In this document: positions 40,982 to 50,162 of the stretch, in pieces
Layout: each line of letters begins with the position of its first letter
How positions within the stretch are numbered: the stretch's first letter is position 1
Source: Planobispora rosea
GTDB taxonomy: Bacteria; Actinomycetota; Actinomycetes; Streptosporangiales; Streptosporangiaceae
Assembly: GCF_014648175.1 (NCBI RefSeq)
Contig: NZ_BMQP01000054.1
Location: forward strand, 1-54,412
Length of the DNA: 54,412 nucleotides
Direction of reading: 5' to 3'
Made by a program: the position numbers and the translations under genes
Notes under the pieces: model-generated
The model's input: only the letters and a program-made list of their open reading frames with translations
The model's database searches: none
What the model was told of the DNA's origin: nothing

Positions 40982-41953
40982 CTAAGACGAACGGGCGGCG
41001 GAAAAGGAATCGGGGAGGCCGAACGCGGGGAACAGGTCCCGGCCGTACGTGGTGATCTGGGCGATCAGTCCGTCCTCGATCCGGAGGACGGCGATCCAGT
41101 ACGGCCGGTACAGCGAGTCGACGGGCCTGCGGAGATAGGCGGCGACCGCGGGCTGCCGGTTCGCCCGCGTGGCCACCAGCCGCCAGTCGCCCCACGACCC
41201 CTCGCCGACCATGGCGGGCGTCCAGGCCGCCAGGAACGCCTCGCGGCCGAGGATCCACATCGGCGCGGGCGGCATGGTCTGGTAGACGTCCTCCCGCAGC
41301 AGTCCGGGGAGCAGGGACGGGTCCGCCTTCTCCAGGGCGTCGATGTACCGCTGGACGACGGCCATCTCCTCGGCCGTCGCCGACGTCAGCCGCTGTCCGG
41401 GCAGATGCTCCCGCAGAACCGGCCGGGCCCGCTGCAGCGCGCTCTTGACCGCCGCCACGCTGATCTCCAGGGCTTCGGCGGTCTCCTGGGCCGACCAGCC
41501 GAGGACGTCGCGGAGGATCAGCACGGCGCGCTGCCGGGGCGGCAGGTGCTGGACCGCGGCCAGGAACGCCAGCTCGATCGTCTCCCGCTCGATGACGGTG
41601 TCGAGCAGGTCGTCGGGGTACGGCTGCAGCCACGGCACCGCCGTCCTGACCGGCCAGTCCAGCCATGAGTCCGCCACGACGGGCGCCTCCCGGGGCTCCG
41701 GCCGCCGGGGGTTCGCCCTGAGGAAGTCGAGGCAGGCGTTCGTGGCGATCCGGTAGAGCCAGGCCCGCAGCCCCGCCTCGCTCTGCAGTGTGTCCTGCCT
41801 GCGCCAGGCCCGCAGGAACGTCTCCTGGACCATGTCCTCGGCCTCGTCGAGCGAGCCGAGCATCCGGTAGCAGTGCACGTGCAGCTCCTGCCGGTGCTTC
41901 TCGATGGCATCGCCGAAACCGTCCACTGGTGCGCCCTTCGGAAATCCGGTCAC
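40982..41953 (-). CDS. ECF sigma factor with SnoaL-like tail (TIGR02960/SigG-like)
   Basis: 323 residues. Sigma regions 2 and 4 (YRMLGSLDEAEDMVQETFLR, LGWSAQETAEALEISVAAVK) are followed by an NTF2-like tail (QRYIDALEKADPSLLPGLLR, IAVLRIEDGLIAQITTYGRD). The subfamily is controlled in part by that tail. GTG 41953 and GTG 41926 are both possible starts, the latter with AAGGGC upstream. It heads a two-gene operon with the serine hydrolase. The 41954-42226 interval holds AT-rich bases and a terminator, and no gene. Confidence 0.9.
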   Translation of the reverse strand: MTGFPKGAPVDGFGDAIEKHRQELHVHCYRMLGSLDEAEDMVQETFLRAWRRQDTLQSEAGLRAWLYRIATNACLDFLRANPRRPEPREAPVVADSWLDWPVRTAVPWLQPYPDDLLDTVIERETIELAFLAAVQHLPPRQRAVLILRDVLGWSAQETAEALEISVAAVKSALQRARPVLREHLPGQRLTSATAEEMAVVQRYIDALEKADPSLLPGLLREDVYQTMPPAPMWILGREAFLAAWTPAMVGEGSWGDWRLVATRANRQPAVAAYLRRPVDSLYRPYWIAVLRIEDGLIAQITTYGRDLFPAFGLPDSFSAARSS

Positions 41954-42117
41954 CGCCTACGGCCGCGGGCCGTACGCGATCGACCCGAACCGGTATACGA
42001 CATGATCCATTTTTGCCGACGGATCATCTGCGTGCTGCAGAATCCGGATTTATAAGGCTTATGGTGCTGTTGTTAAGGTTCTGCGCCGTGGAGCGTCGTT
42101 CCGTACGGGACCATACG

Positions 42118-42157
42118 CGGAACGCCGGACCGGGGAGGTTCCCGATCCGGCGTTCCG
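42118..42157 (-). terminator. Hairpin terminator of the Gln/Pro-rich membrane gene
   Basis: CGGAACGCCGGA (42118-42129) pairs with TCCGGCGTTCCG (42146-42157). It lies about 70 bases after the stop of the minus-strand gene at 42227. Confidence 0.65.
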
Positions 42158-42226
42158 TGTGTCCGTCGCCGTCTGCCACTGTCTGTCACTGTCCGGTCCC
42201 TTGCGGGTCCGGGCGGGACTGAGCGG

Positions 42227-43126
42227 TCAGCCCTTGTCCTGGAAGGTCGTGGTGACCTCACGCAGCAGCGGTCCGTGCTCGGTTCCGCGGTCCTCCAGAG
42301 TCCAGGCCAGGACCTGGTGGAAGTCGTTCTCGCCCTCCACGAGGGTGACCCAGTAGGCGATCGGCACGCCCTGCGCCGTGCCGTGCAGCTCGTACTGGAT
42401 GGCGGGAGCGTTGTTGATGGTCAGCTGCTGGGGAGACCCGGCGCTGGGGTTGGTCAGGTTCTTCTTCATCTGCTCGATGACCACCTGGCCGTAGCCGGTG
42501 AGGTCGAGATCGAAGCTGGCCTGAGGCTCCGTGATCACCATCAGGTACTGCTCCTTGCCGGCGTTGCCGACCTGGACCTGGGCGTCGTTGTGGAGCTTGA
42601 GCGTGGCCCAGTCCTCGGGGACCGTGATCTGGCTCTTGCCGTCGGTCGCGGTGACGGTCTGGCCGGCCGGGGCGGTCGGGGGCGCCGTCGTCGGCTCCTC
42701 GGTCGCCGGGGACGTGGGCTCGGCGCTCGTGGCCGCCGGGGTCGAGTTCGTCGCGGTGGGGGTCTTCGGATCATCGTCGGGAATCAGGACGATGACGACC
42801 ACCAGGGCGACGACGACCGCGACGGCCACACCGACGATCCACGGCCAGACGGGCTTGCTCTTGGGCGGACCGGCCGGAGGCTGCCAGGGGCCGCCGGGAC
42901 CCTGCTGTCCCTGGGGGAACTGCCGGGTCGGGTCGTAGGGCTGCTGCTGGCCATATGGCTGCTGCTGCTGCTGGCCGTACGGGGGCAGCTGCTGGCCGTA
43001 CGGCGGTTGCTGCTGGCCCGACGGGTAGTTCGGTTGTTGCTGCCAGGAACCGTGGGAAGGCTGCTGCCCGTGCCCACCCGGGGGCTGCTGGCCCTGAGGT
43101 TCCTGAGGAGATGATGGAGGCCACAT
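42227..43126 (-). CDS. Gln/Pro-rich single-span membrane protein with exported domain
   Basis: 299 residues from ATG 43126. Residues 1-105 are cytoplasmic and made of Gln, Pro, Gly and Tyr, with repeats such as YGQQQPP. One span (WIVGVAVAVVVALVVVIVLI) is followed by a Thr/Pro/Ala-rich linker and a folded outer domain (about 165-299) with beta-type segments (EDWATLKLHNDAQVQVGNAG, IAYWVTLVEGENDFHQVLAW). It resembles the PknD/LpqN-like family of actinomycete envelope proteins. Function unknown; the Gln/Pro tail may bind partners or condense. Confidence 0.8.
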   Translation of the reverse strand: MWPPSSPQEPQGQQPPGGHGQQPSHGSWQQQPNYPSGQQQPPYGQQLPPYGQQQQQPYGQQQPYDPTRQFPQGQQGPGGPWQPPAGPPKSKPVWPWIVGVAVAVVVALVVVIVLIPDDDPKTPTATNSTPAATSAEPTSPATEEPTTAPPTAPAGQTVTATDGKSQITVPEDWATLKLHNDAQVQVGNAGKEQYLMVITEPQASFDLDLTGYGQVVIEQMKKNLTNPSAGSPQQLTINNAPAIQYELHGTAQGVPIAYWVTLVEGENDFHQVLAWTLEDRGTEHGPLLREVTTTFQDKG

Positions 43127-43322
43127 GGACGTAACCGTTCCCTTTGTCAGTCTCTGGAGCGTTCCTTGAGGATATGTGCTCCTGGCATCAGGACGGTCTC
43201 GTTCGTGGTACAACCGCCCTCGGACTCCACCATTTTCCGACGTATCCCCGCCGGGGAGAAATCCGGTCCCCACCGGAGAGAAATCCGGCGGGGACGGACG
43301 GGCCCGTCAGCGGTGGGCGCGC

Positions 43323-44579
43323 TTACCGGTAGACGCGCGGATCGGCCTGGAGCGTGCGCGACAACCGCACTGTGATGAATTCGTTGTCGTCGGGCTTTCC
43401 GGCCGTACGACCCGAGGAGAACGGGAAGTTGTTGTCGTCGAGGATTCCCAGGGTCCGGTCGTTGAGGATCACGACGTCCTCGATCGTCTGGAAGGGGAAG
43501 CGGAAGGTCTCCCCGAAGCCGCCGAGGCCGCGCGGGTTGGCCAGGTCGAGCAGGTCGGCGACGAGGGTCTTGCGCAGGGTCGCGCCGCGGGTGTCCGCGA
43601 GGTAGACCTTCTTGACCTTCGCGGCGTCACCCTGGAGGTTGTCCCGCTCGATGACCAGGAACCGGTGCCGGTCCACCGCGATCATGTCGCCGATCGCGTG
43701 GCCGGGGTCGTCCAGCTGGTAGGTCCAGCGCTTGCCGGTGTAGGCCCGCTTGCGCAGGTCGAACTCCATCATCCGCAGGGCGCCCGCCGGGTCGCCCTCC
43801 ACGGTGCCCTCCAGCAGCGGGTAGAGCGTGCGCCCGTCGACCGAGCGGGCCATGCCCTCGAAGCCCTTGCTCCGGCCGAGGTTGGGCCGGCCGCCGTCGA
43901 GGTGGGGGTTCTCCGGGGCCATGACGCCGGGCAGCGGGACCGGGGCCTCCAGCAGCGTGCCGGAGGAGGAGAAGTGCAGCAGGAACGGGCCGAACTCGTC
44001 CCCGATCCAGTAGGTGCCGTCCGCGGCCCGTACGATCGACTCCACGTCGAAGTCGGCGCCGGTGAGCGTACGGTCGGCCCGGGTCAGCGGCCAGGTCACG
44101 TGGCCGTCCGGGTCGCTGAGGTTGAACCCGCCCAGCACCGCGATCGTGCCCGTGCGGAAGTCGGGCCTGATCCGGTGCAGGCGCAGCAGGAAGTCGGCGC
44201 TGTTGTTCTTCGCGCCGTAGCCGTTGTCGGACAGCACGTCGAAGGTGCCGTCGTGACGCCGCACGATGCCGCTGAAGCCCTGGACCGGCTGCCCGGTGAA
44301 CGGCGGGGTCAGCCCGTTGACCGGGGCCGTGCCCAGCTGGGAGCCCGAGGGCTCGCTGCCCGGCACGAACGTCTGCGCGGGCAGGGCGGCGAAACCGGTC
44401 AGCGTCGCCCGGCCGAAGCCTCCGTGCCTGCCGCCTCTGTCGTGTCCCTGAGCGTTCACCGGCGTCGGCGTCGCGTCCGGGCTGGGAGTGGGGGCGTGGC
44501 CGGGGTCGGCCGCGGCCGGAGCGGCCAGGCCGAGGGCGAGTACGGCTGCGCCGATTGCGGTGGCGGTGCGGAGTTTCAT
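43323..44579 (-). CDS. Esterase-like activity of phytase family protein, exported
   Basis: 418 residues from ATG 44579. A signal peptide (TAIGAAVLALGLAAPAAADP) precedes a beta-propeller domain of the phytase-like esterase family, with signatures GFSGIVRRHDGTFDVLSDNG, YWIGDEFGPFLLHFSSSGT, GFEGMARSVDGRTLYPLLEG and the acidic end EDVVILNDRTLGILDDNNFP. The family is secreted and usually binds calcium; its substrate in actinomycetes is uncertain. It is divergent from the SigE-type sigma gene, with 112 bases between the starts. Confidence 0.88.
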   Translation of the reverse strand: MKLRTATAIGAAVLALGLAAPAAADPGHAPTPSPDATPTPVNAQGHDRGGRHGGFGRATLTGFAALPAQTFVPGSEPSGSQLGTAPVNGLTPPFTGQPVQGFSGIVRRHDGTFDVLSDNGYGAKNNSADFLLRLHRIRPDFRTGTIAVLGGFNLSDPDGHVTWPLTRADRTLTGADFDVESIVRAADGTYWIGDEFGPFLLHFSSSGTLLEAPVPLPGVMAPENPHLDGGRPNLGRSKGFEGMARSVDGRTLYPLLEGTVEGDPAGALRMMEFDLRKRAYTGKRWTYQLDDPGHAIGDMIAVDRHRFLVIERDNLQGDAAKVKKVYLADTRGATLRKTLVADLLDLANPRGLGGFGETFRFPFQTIEDVVILNDRTLGILDDNNFPFSSGRTAGKPDDNEFITVRLSRTLQADPRVYR

Positions 44580-44691
44580 GGCGCGAACGGTAGGAGTCGT
44601 GAATGAAGTGATGAATAACGTGGGATGTCCGTTCGCAAGCCGTACCCGAATCTCATGCAACAGAACGCGACCCGAGAACGTCCCTGGTTCC

Positions 44692-45171
44692 GTGGAGTTC
44701 GCAGAGTTCGTCGCCGCACGGGCGAGCGCGCTGTACCGGTATGGCTATGTCCTCACCGGCAACGCCGAGGACGCGGCCGACCTGGTGCAGGAGGCGCTGT
44801 TGCGCCTGGGCGACGCGTGGCCCCGGATACGCCGGCGAGACGACCCCGAAGGGTACGTCCGCACGACCATGGCGCGCCTGCACATCAGCGCCTGGCGGCG
44901 GTTGCGCCGGGAACGGCTGGTCGCGCAGGTACCCGAGAAGCCCTACGTCGAGGACGGGTTCGACGGCGACGCGGAGCTGTGGCAGGAGCTGAAGGGACTG
45001 CCGCCGAAACAGCGGGCGGTCCTGGTGCTGCGCTACTACGAAGGGCTGCCGGACCAGGAGATCGCCGAGCTGCTCGGCATCTCGCGCGGGACGGTGCGCA
45101 GCCAGGCCGCGCGGGCTCTGGACAAGCTCAGGGTGCGGGTGGCGGAGCTGGAGACGGGGCGGGTGCGATGA
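44692..45171 (+). CDS. SigE-family RNA polymerase sigma factor
   Basis: About 160 residues from GTG 44692. Region 2 (ALYRYGYVLTGNAEDAADLV, QEALLRLGDAWPRI) and region 4 (LPPKQRAVLVLRYYEGLPDQ, ISRGTVRSQAARALDKLRVR) identify the SigE-type ECF group. No strong ribosome site is visible. Its stop overlaps the ATG of the following membrane protein (ATGA at 45168-45171), the standard layout of such sigma factors and their regulators. Confidence 0.9.
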   Translation: MEFAEFVAARASALYRYGYVLTGNAEDAADLVQEALLRLGDAWPRIRRRDDPEGYVRTTMARLHISAWRRLRRERLVAQVPEKPYVEDGFDGDAELWQELKGLPPKQRAVLVLRYYEGLPDQEIAELLGISRGTVRSQAARALDKLRVRVAELETGRVR

Positions 45172-46682
45172 ACCGGTCTGGAGACGGAGACGGGGCGGAA
45201 CCGATGAACGGCTCTCGGGACGGGACGGAACCGATGTACGGCAGGAGCGAGGCGGATCTCGTCCGCGCGTTCATGAGCGCGGCGGACGCCGCACCCGAGC
45301 CGGTGGGGAACCTGCTCGGCGCGGTCGAGCGGCGTCGCGTGCGGCGTACGCGCAGGCGGGTGCAGTCGGTCCTGGCGGTCGCCGCGGTGATCGTGGTGGC
45401 CGGCGGTGGTACGGCGGTGGCGAGGGGGGTCTTCTCCCACAGGGGCGGGGAAGGCCCGATCCTCGCCGACGCCGCCGCGACGGCGACGGCGACACCCGAG
45501 AGGTCGGCGTCGTCCACGCGGAAGCCCACACCGTCGCCGTCTGCGGGAAGGGCTCCGGGAGCCGACATCCGTCCGGCGGCCGAGGTCTGGCCCGCGGCGG
45601 TGTCGACGATCCCGGCGAAGGCGGCGGACGGCTGGAGATACCAGCCGATCACCGCGCTGAGCGCCACGGAGGTGCTGCTGGCCGCCGAGTCGTCCTTCGA
45701 GAAGGTGGGACGGCTGGAGACCTACGACACCGCGAGCGGGAGCCGTACCGTGTTGACCGAGATGCCCGGTCCCGAGGGGGTCGAAGAGTACTTCGTGCAG
45801 AGCATCGACGCGGGAGCCGCGCACATCGTGTGGTACGGCACGACTCCGAACAACGGCGACAGGTGGGCCGACTTCTGGGTCGCCCCCCGGTCGGGCGGCA
45901 CGGCGCGGCAGGTCGGCGAGGTCACCGGGGAGCAGGCTGAGGTGGACGCGGTCGGGGTCACCGCCGACTCGGTCGTCTGGTCGGTGAGCGGGGGCGGGGT
46001 CTACCGCATGCCGCTGGGCGGCGGGACTGCGGAGCGGATCGGGGGCACGGACGGGCTGCACCTGGTGTCGTGGCCGTGGGCCGCCGACGTCGGCGAGCGT
46101 GACTTCCAGAAGAAGCAGACGAAGCTGGTCAACCTGGAGACGATGCAGGTCGTCGAGGTGAAGGCCCCGGACGGGCTGGAGACGTTCCGCTGCGGCCCGG
46201 AATGGTGCTTCGGATCGGGAAGCAGTGAGAGCAACCAGGTCATCGCGGAGCGGCCGGACGGCTCGCAGCGCAGAGTCCTGCCCGGCCTGCACGTCCAGGG
46301 TCAGCAGGACATCCTCGCGCGGAACCTCGGGCTGTTCCACGTCTCCACCGTGGTGGGCAGGGACAAGCGGGGCGAGGAGATCGAGGATCACTCCGTTCCC
46401 CTGATCGCGCTGTACGACCCGGCCACCGGGACGCTGGCCGGGGCCGGGAGGCGCGACCCGAAGGGCGGGAGCTACGGTTACGGCAACTCCTCCTCACCCA
46501 GCTCGATCGTCTACTGGGACCAGGGTGAGAAGACCGTGGAGAGGTGCAAGACGGTCGACGCCGAGGATCTCCGCCGGCCTTCGGGAGTCCCCACCCCCAC
46601 CGGGAAGACCAGATACTGCGAGACGACCCAGGAGGGCGGCGGGAAAGAACTCACCGTCGTGAACCTTCTCGCGATCCCCTGA
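45168..46682 (+). CDS. Single-span membrane protein, partner of SigE-type sigma
   Basis: 504 residues from ATG 45168. A cytoplasmic part with two short MNG/MYG repeats and an acidic helix (SEADLVRAFMSAADAAPEPV) precedes a span (VLAVAAVIVVAGGGTAVARG). The extracytoplasmic part is a Ser/Thr/Pro-rich linker and a beta-propeller-like domain (SATEVLLAAESSFEKVGRLE, ERPDGSQRRVLPGLHVQ). Genes of this layout directly after SigE-family sigmas are common, and an anti-sigma or sensor role is inferred from the start/stop overlap. Confidence 0.82.
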   Translation: MNRSGDGDGAEPMNGSRDGTEPMYGRSEADLVRAFMSAADAAPEPVGNLLGAVERRRVRRTRRRVQSVLAVAAVIVVAGGGTAVARGVFSHRGGEGPILADAAATATATPERSASSTRKPTPSPSAGRAPGADIRPAAEVWPAAVSTIPAKAADGWRYQPITALSATEVLLAAESSFEKVGRLETYDTASGSRTVLTEMPGPEGVEEYFVQSIDAGAAHIVWYGTTPNNGDRWADFWVAPRSGGTARQVGEVTGEQAEVDAVGVTADSVVWSVSGGGVYRMPLGGGTAERIGGTDGLHLVSWPWAADVGERDFQKKQTKLVNLETMQVVEVKAPDGLETFRCGPEWCFGSGSSESNQVIAERPDGSQRRVLPGLHVQGQQDILARNLGLFHVSTVVGRDKRGEEIEDHSVPLIALYDPATGTLAGAGRRDPKGGSYGYGNSSSPSSIVYWDQGEKTVERCKTVDAEDLRRPSGVPTPTGKTRYCETTQEGGGKELTVVNLLAIP

Positions 46683-46701
46683 GCGGAATAAAGTTCCGGA
46701 T

Positions 46702-47160
46702 ATGAGGATCTTCGCGAACGTCCAGGAGCTCAAGGCCGCCGTCGGCGAGCAGTTCGGCCCCACCGAGTGGCGGACCGTGACCCAGGAGCAGGTCAACCTG
46801 TTCGCCGACGCCACCGGCGACCACCAGTGGATCCACGTCGACGCCGAGGCCGCGGCCAAGGGCCCGTTCGGCGGGACCATCGCCCACGGCTACCTGAGCC
46901 TGTCGCTGCTGCCCTCGTTCATGATGGAGCTGATCCGGGTGGACGGCCTGGCCATGGGCATCAACTACGGGCTCGACAAGGTCCGCTTCCCCACACCGGT
47001 CCCGGTCGGCGCGCGGATCCGGGTCCGGGCCGAGCTCGTGGACCTCAAGGGCACGCCCTCGGGATACCTGTCGAAGCTGCGGATGACCGTCGAGGTCGAG
47101 GGCAGGGACAAGCCCGCGTGCGTGGCGGAGACGCTCTCCCTGTACGTCCCCGCCACCTGA
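46702..47160 (+). CDS. MaoC-family (R)-specific hydratase
   Basis: 152 residues from ATG 46702. The hot-dog fold hydratase motif is clear in LFADATGDHQWIHVDAEAAA and GPFGGTIAHGYLSLSLLPSF, with the catalytic Asp-His pair. It should hydrate trans-2-enoyl thioesters or dehydrate the (R)-3-hydroxy form. TAAAGT (46689-46694) lies seven bases before the ATG, so the gene is probably leaderless, independent of the sigma operon that ends 19 bases before. Repeats of a 20-25-base block (around GCGATCATCTA) fill 47200-47294. Confidence 0.93.
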   Translation: MRIFANVQELKAAVGEQFGPTEWRTVTQEQVNLFADATGDHQWIHVDAEAAAKGPFGGTIAHGYLSLSLLPSFMMELIRVDGLAMGINYGLDKVRFPTPVPVGARIRVRAELVDLKGTPSGYLSKLRMTVEVEGRDKPACVAETLSLYVPAT

Positions 47161-47199
47161 CGGCCGGCGTCCCGCGTCCTGTCCTCTCGGGCGGGACGC

Positions 47200-47294
47200 G
47201 GGGCGGTCGCCTATCGGGCGCGGTGGTCGCCTACGGAGCGCAGGGCGATCATCTACCGGGCGCAGGACGATCATCTATCGGGTTGGGCGATCAC
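47200..47294. repeat. Imperfect tandem repeats between convergent genes
   Basis: Three to four copies of an imperfect block containing GCGATCATCTA and CGGGCGCAGG lie between the MaoC gene and the convergent response regulator gene. They are non-coding, similar in position to the 17842 array. Confidence 0.6.
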
Positions 47295-47957
47295 TTACCG
47301 GAGCGCGGGGTGATCACCGTCCCCCGTCCCGGTGGAGAGCTCCTGGGCGAGGATGGCGGCCTGGACGCGGCTGCGCAGGCCCAGCTTGTTCAGCAACCGG
47401 CTGACGTGGGTCTTCGTGGTCGCCTCCGCCATGTCCAGCTCGCGGGCGATCTGCGCGTTCGACAGGCCGCGGCCGATGCACTCCAGCACCTCGCGCTCGC
47501 GCGGGGTCAGGTTCCCGACCTCCTGCGGGTGCCGCTGCGGTACGGCCGAGCCGAAGGCCGAGATCAACCGCCGGGTGACCGAGGGCGAGATGAGGCCGTC
47601 GCCCCGGGCCACCACCCGGACGGCCTCCACCAGCGCGTCGGCGTCGGTGTTCTTGAGCAGGAACCCGGCCGCCCCCGCGCGCAGCGCCCCGAACACGTAC
47701 TCGTCGATGTCGAAAGTGGTCAGGATCAGCACGTCGGCGATCCCGCTCAGCTCACGGGTCGCCGAGATCCCGTCCAGTTTCGGCATCCGGATGTCCATCA
47801 ACACCACGTCGGGCCGCTCGCGCACGGCCATGGCGACGGCCTGCTCGCCGTCCGCCGCCTCGCCGACGACCTCGATGTCGTCGTGACCGCCCAGAATGAG
47901 GACGATCCCGGCCCGGACCGCGGCGTGGTCGTCGGCCACCAGAACACGGATGCTCAC
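47295..47957 (-). CDS. Response regulator, NarL/FixJ type
   Basis: 220 residues from GTG 47957 (AGGAGAG upstream). Acidic pair at 9-10, phospho-acceptor Asp55 (DVVLMDIRMPKLDGISATRE), Lys in GFLLKNTDADALVEAV, and a LuxR helix-turn-helix (LTPREREVLECIGRGLSNAQ, AEATTKTHVSRLLNKLGLRS). It follows its kinase by 16 bases on the same strand and forms one operon with it. Confidence 0.93.
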   Translation of the reverse strand: MSIRVLVADDHAAVRAGIVLILGGHDDIEVVGEAADGEQAVAMAVRERPDVVLMDIRMPKLDGISATRELSGIADVLILTTFDIDEYVFGALRAGAAGFLLKNTDADALVEAVRVVARGDGLISPSVTRRLISAFGSAVPQRHPQEVGNLTPREREVLECIGRGLSNAQIARELDMAEATTKTHVSRLLNKLGLRSRVQAAILAQELSTGTGDGDHPALR

Positions 47958-47973
47958 GAACTCTCCTGAACTC

Positions 47974-49170
47974 TCACGATCTCTCAGCGGTGGGGAGTAC
48001 GGCGTGCACCCGCCAGCCCGTGTCGTGCGGCCCGCTCTCGGCGAGCCCGCCGACGAGCGCGGCCCGCTCCCGCATCCCGACGATCCCGGCGCCGGCGCCG
48101 GGAAGACCGGACCGTACCCCGTCGACGGGGTTGTCCACGGTCAGCACCACCTCGTCCGGCCGGTAGCCGACCACGATGTCCGCTTCCTTGCCGCCGTGCT
48201 TGAGCGCGTTCGTCAGCGCCTCCTGGAGGATCCGGTACCCGGCGAGGTCCACCGGCGCGGGCAGTTCCCTGGCCGCGCCGTCCACGCGGAACCGTACCTC
48301 CAGGCCCGCCTCGCGCGCCCGCTCCGCCAGCCCGTCCGCCTCGGCCAGCCGCAACCGGACCGCCTCGACCTCCTCGCCGTCCTGCCGGAGCAGCCCGATC
48401 ATCGAACGCATCTCCGCCATCCCCTGGACGCTGTTCTCCCGGACGGACTCCAGCACCCGCCGTACGGCCGCCGCGTCCAGGTCCTTGCGTGACAACACGG
48501 CCGTGGACTGGATGGCGATCGCGCTGAAATGGTTGGCGATCATGTCGTGCAGTTCCCGGGCCATCCGGGCCCGCTCGGCCTGAACCGCCGTCTTCCGGTC
48601 CAGTTCCGCCAGGCGCGCCACCTGCTCGGCCCGGGCCCGCTCGGCCACCGCCTGGTCCTCCAGCTGCCGCATGAACAGCGCGGTGAGGACGGGGGTGACG
48701 CCGACGAGACCCGCCTGGACCAGCGCGATGGCGAAAGCCGCCAGATCACTGAAGATGAACCCGGCCACCGCGCCGCCGACCACGGCGATGACCGAGGTGA
48801 TGCTGAGCATCCACCGGCCCAGCGGACGCGGGCCGTATCTGACGGCCGCGTAGAGGTTGTCGGTGACGATCAGGATCGTGCCCAGGGACGGGCCCAGCGC
48901 GAAGTCGCCGAGGAACGCCACGACCCCGAGGCCCAGGGCGAGAACCGGCCGGCTCCGCCGTACCGCGACCCCCAGGCACGTGATCAGCAGTGGGCCGATG
49001 AGCAGGTAGGAGGGTACCGGCCGGCGGATGTAGGCGTCCGCGGCGAGCAGGATGAGGCCGACGGTGAGGGACGCCGCCGCCCACAGCAGGTCGTTGTGTC
49101 TCACCCGGTCCAAGGCCGTCTCAAACGACCCCGTGTGCCTGACCCGCGCGGCCCGTCCCATGCCCTCCAT
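47974..49170 (-). CDS. Sensor histidine kinase, HisKA_3 type
   Basis: 398 residues from ATG 49170, preceded by GGAGGTGGTGAG. Five or six spans fill about residues 25-165, followed by a coiled-coil linker, HisKA_3 with His208 (MARELHDMIANHFSAIAIQS) and HATPase motifs (LTNALKHGGKEADIVV, GAGIVGMRERAALVGGLAES). The multi-span input domain and the NarL-type partner are those of the DesK-like class. No regulated gene can be inferred beyond the divergent membrane gene at 49293. Confidence 0.92.
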   Translation of the reverse strand: MEGMGRAARVRHTGSFETALDRVRHNDLLWAAASLTVGLILLAADAYIRRPVPSYLLIGPLLITCLGVAVRRSRPVLALGLGVVAFLGDFALGPSLGTILIVTDNLYAAVRYGPRPLGRWMLSITSVIAVVGGAVAGFIFSDLAAFAIALVQAGLVGVTPVLTALFMRQLEDQAVAERARAEQVARLAELDRKTAVQAERARMARELHDMIANHFSAIAIQSTAVLSRKDLDAAAVRRVLESVRENSVQGMAEMRSMIGLLRQDGEEVEAVRLRLAEADGLAERAREAGLEVRFRVDGAARELPAPVDLAGYRILQEALTNALKHGGKEADIVVGYRPDEVVLTVDNPVDGVRSGLPGAGAGIVGMRERAALVGGLAESGPHDTGWRVHAVLPTAERS

Positions 49171-49292
49171 CTCACCACCTCCGGACGGCCTGTTTGTCCA
49201 GCTCCGGTGCCGCTTGCCGTACATAAAAGGATGTATGCCGATTCATCAGCACGAACGTTGTTCGCGATCAGGTGTTCGGTGACGATTTCCCT

Positions 49293-49841
49293 ATGATTCT
49301 TGCGATCATCATCGGCTGCGAGATCGCGTTCTGGGTGCTCCTCGTCCTCGGTCTGGCCTTCCGCTACCTGTGGGGGAAGCGTCGTCTCAGTACGGTGCTG
49401 CTCATCGCTGTGCCGCTGCTGGATCTGATCCTCCTGGCCGCCGCGGTGATCGACATGCGGGGCGGAGCCGTGGCCGGCTGGCACCACGGCCTGGCCGCCG
49501 CATATCTCGCCTACTCCATCGTGTTCGGCCACCGTACGATCCGCTGGGCCGACGCCAAGTTCGCCCACCGCTTCGCCGGAGGCCCCGAACCCTGGAAACC
49601 CCCCGCGGGCGGCAGGGCCAGAGCCCGCTACGAGTGGGGCGTATGGGTCAGGATCCTCATTGCGTACGGCATCGCGTGCGGCCTGCTGTTCGGACTGATC
49701 TGGCTGGTCGACGACCCGTCCAGGACGGAGGCGCTGATCCAGATCATGAGGGATCTGAGCAGGGTCCCGGTGATCGCCGCCATCTGGCCGGTGAGCCACA
49801 CCCTGTTCCCGAAGAAGGTCCCCAGCGACTCCGCGGCATGA
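49293..49841 (+). CDS. Integral membrane protein, unknown function
   Basis: About 182 residues from ATG 49293 (an in-frame GTG at 49272 adds seven). Four hydrophobic segments (ILAIIIGCEIAFWVLLVLGL, LIAVPLLDLILLAAAVIDM, GLAAAYLAYSIVFG, ILIAYGIACGLLFGLIWLV), with a charged loop holding KFAHRFAGGPEPWKPP. A conserved actinobacterial hypothetical by texture, unnamed. It is divergent from the kinase gene, and could be its target, but that is positional inference only. The 49842-50079 gap holds the tRNA-Arg promoter region. Confidence 0.78.
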   Translation: MILAIIIGCEIAFWVLLVLGLAFRYLWGKRRLSTVLLIAVPLLDLILLAAAVIDMRGGAVAGWHHGLAAAYLAYSIVFGHRTIRWADAKFAHRFAGGPEPWKPPAGGRARARYEWGVWVRILIAYGIACGLLFGLIWLVDDPSRTEALIQIMRDLSRVPVIAAIWPVSHTLFPKKVPSDSAA

Positions 49842-50079
49842 CTTCCGCCTCGACGCCGCAGCACAGTATGAACCACCCGCCCCGGTCATGCCGGGACCAT
49901 CATCACACCGCTCCCTCTTTACCTCGGCGGCACCGGCAACCGGAGTGCCGGCACGGGGAGACGGCGTGCTCCGGGGCACGCGGTGGCACGGACGGGAGCC
50001 GTTATTGGCTCAAGCACCCATGTCGGGTCTGGTAGAGTTCTCTCTGTCGCCGATCACCCCAGGTGCACGCGACAGGCAA

Positions 50080-50155
50080 GCGGCCGTAGCTCAATGGATA
50101 GAGCATCTGACTACGGATCAGAAGGTTAGGGGTTCGAGTCCTCTCGGCCGCGCCA
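50080..50155 (+). tRNA. tRNA-Arg(ACG)
   Basis: Acceptor GCGGCCG (50080-50086) pairs with CGGCCGC (50145-50151); anticodon ACG in TCTGA-CTACGGA-TCAGA; T-loop TTCGAGT; discriminator G 50152 and an encoded CCA (50153-50155). This decodes CGU and, after A-to-I editing, CGC and CGA, so it should be important for Arg translation. It is intact and is followed by an integrase remnant, so its 3' end was probably an integration target that was rebuilt. Confidence 0.97.
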
Positions 50156-50162
50156 CACCAAG

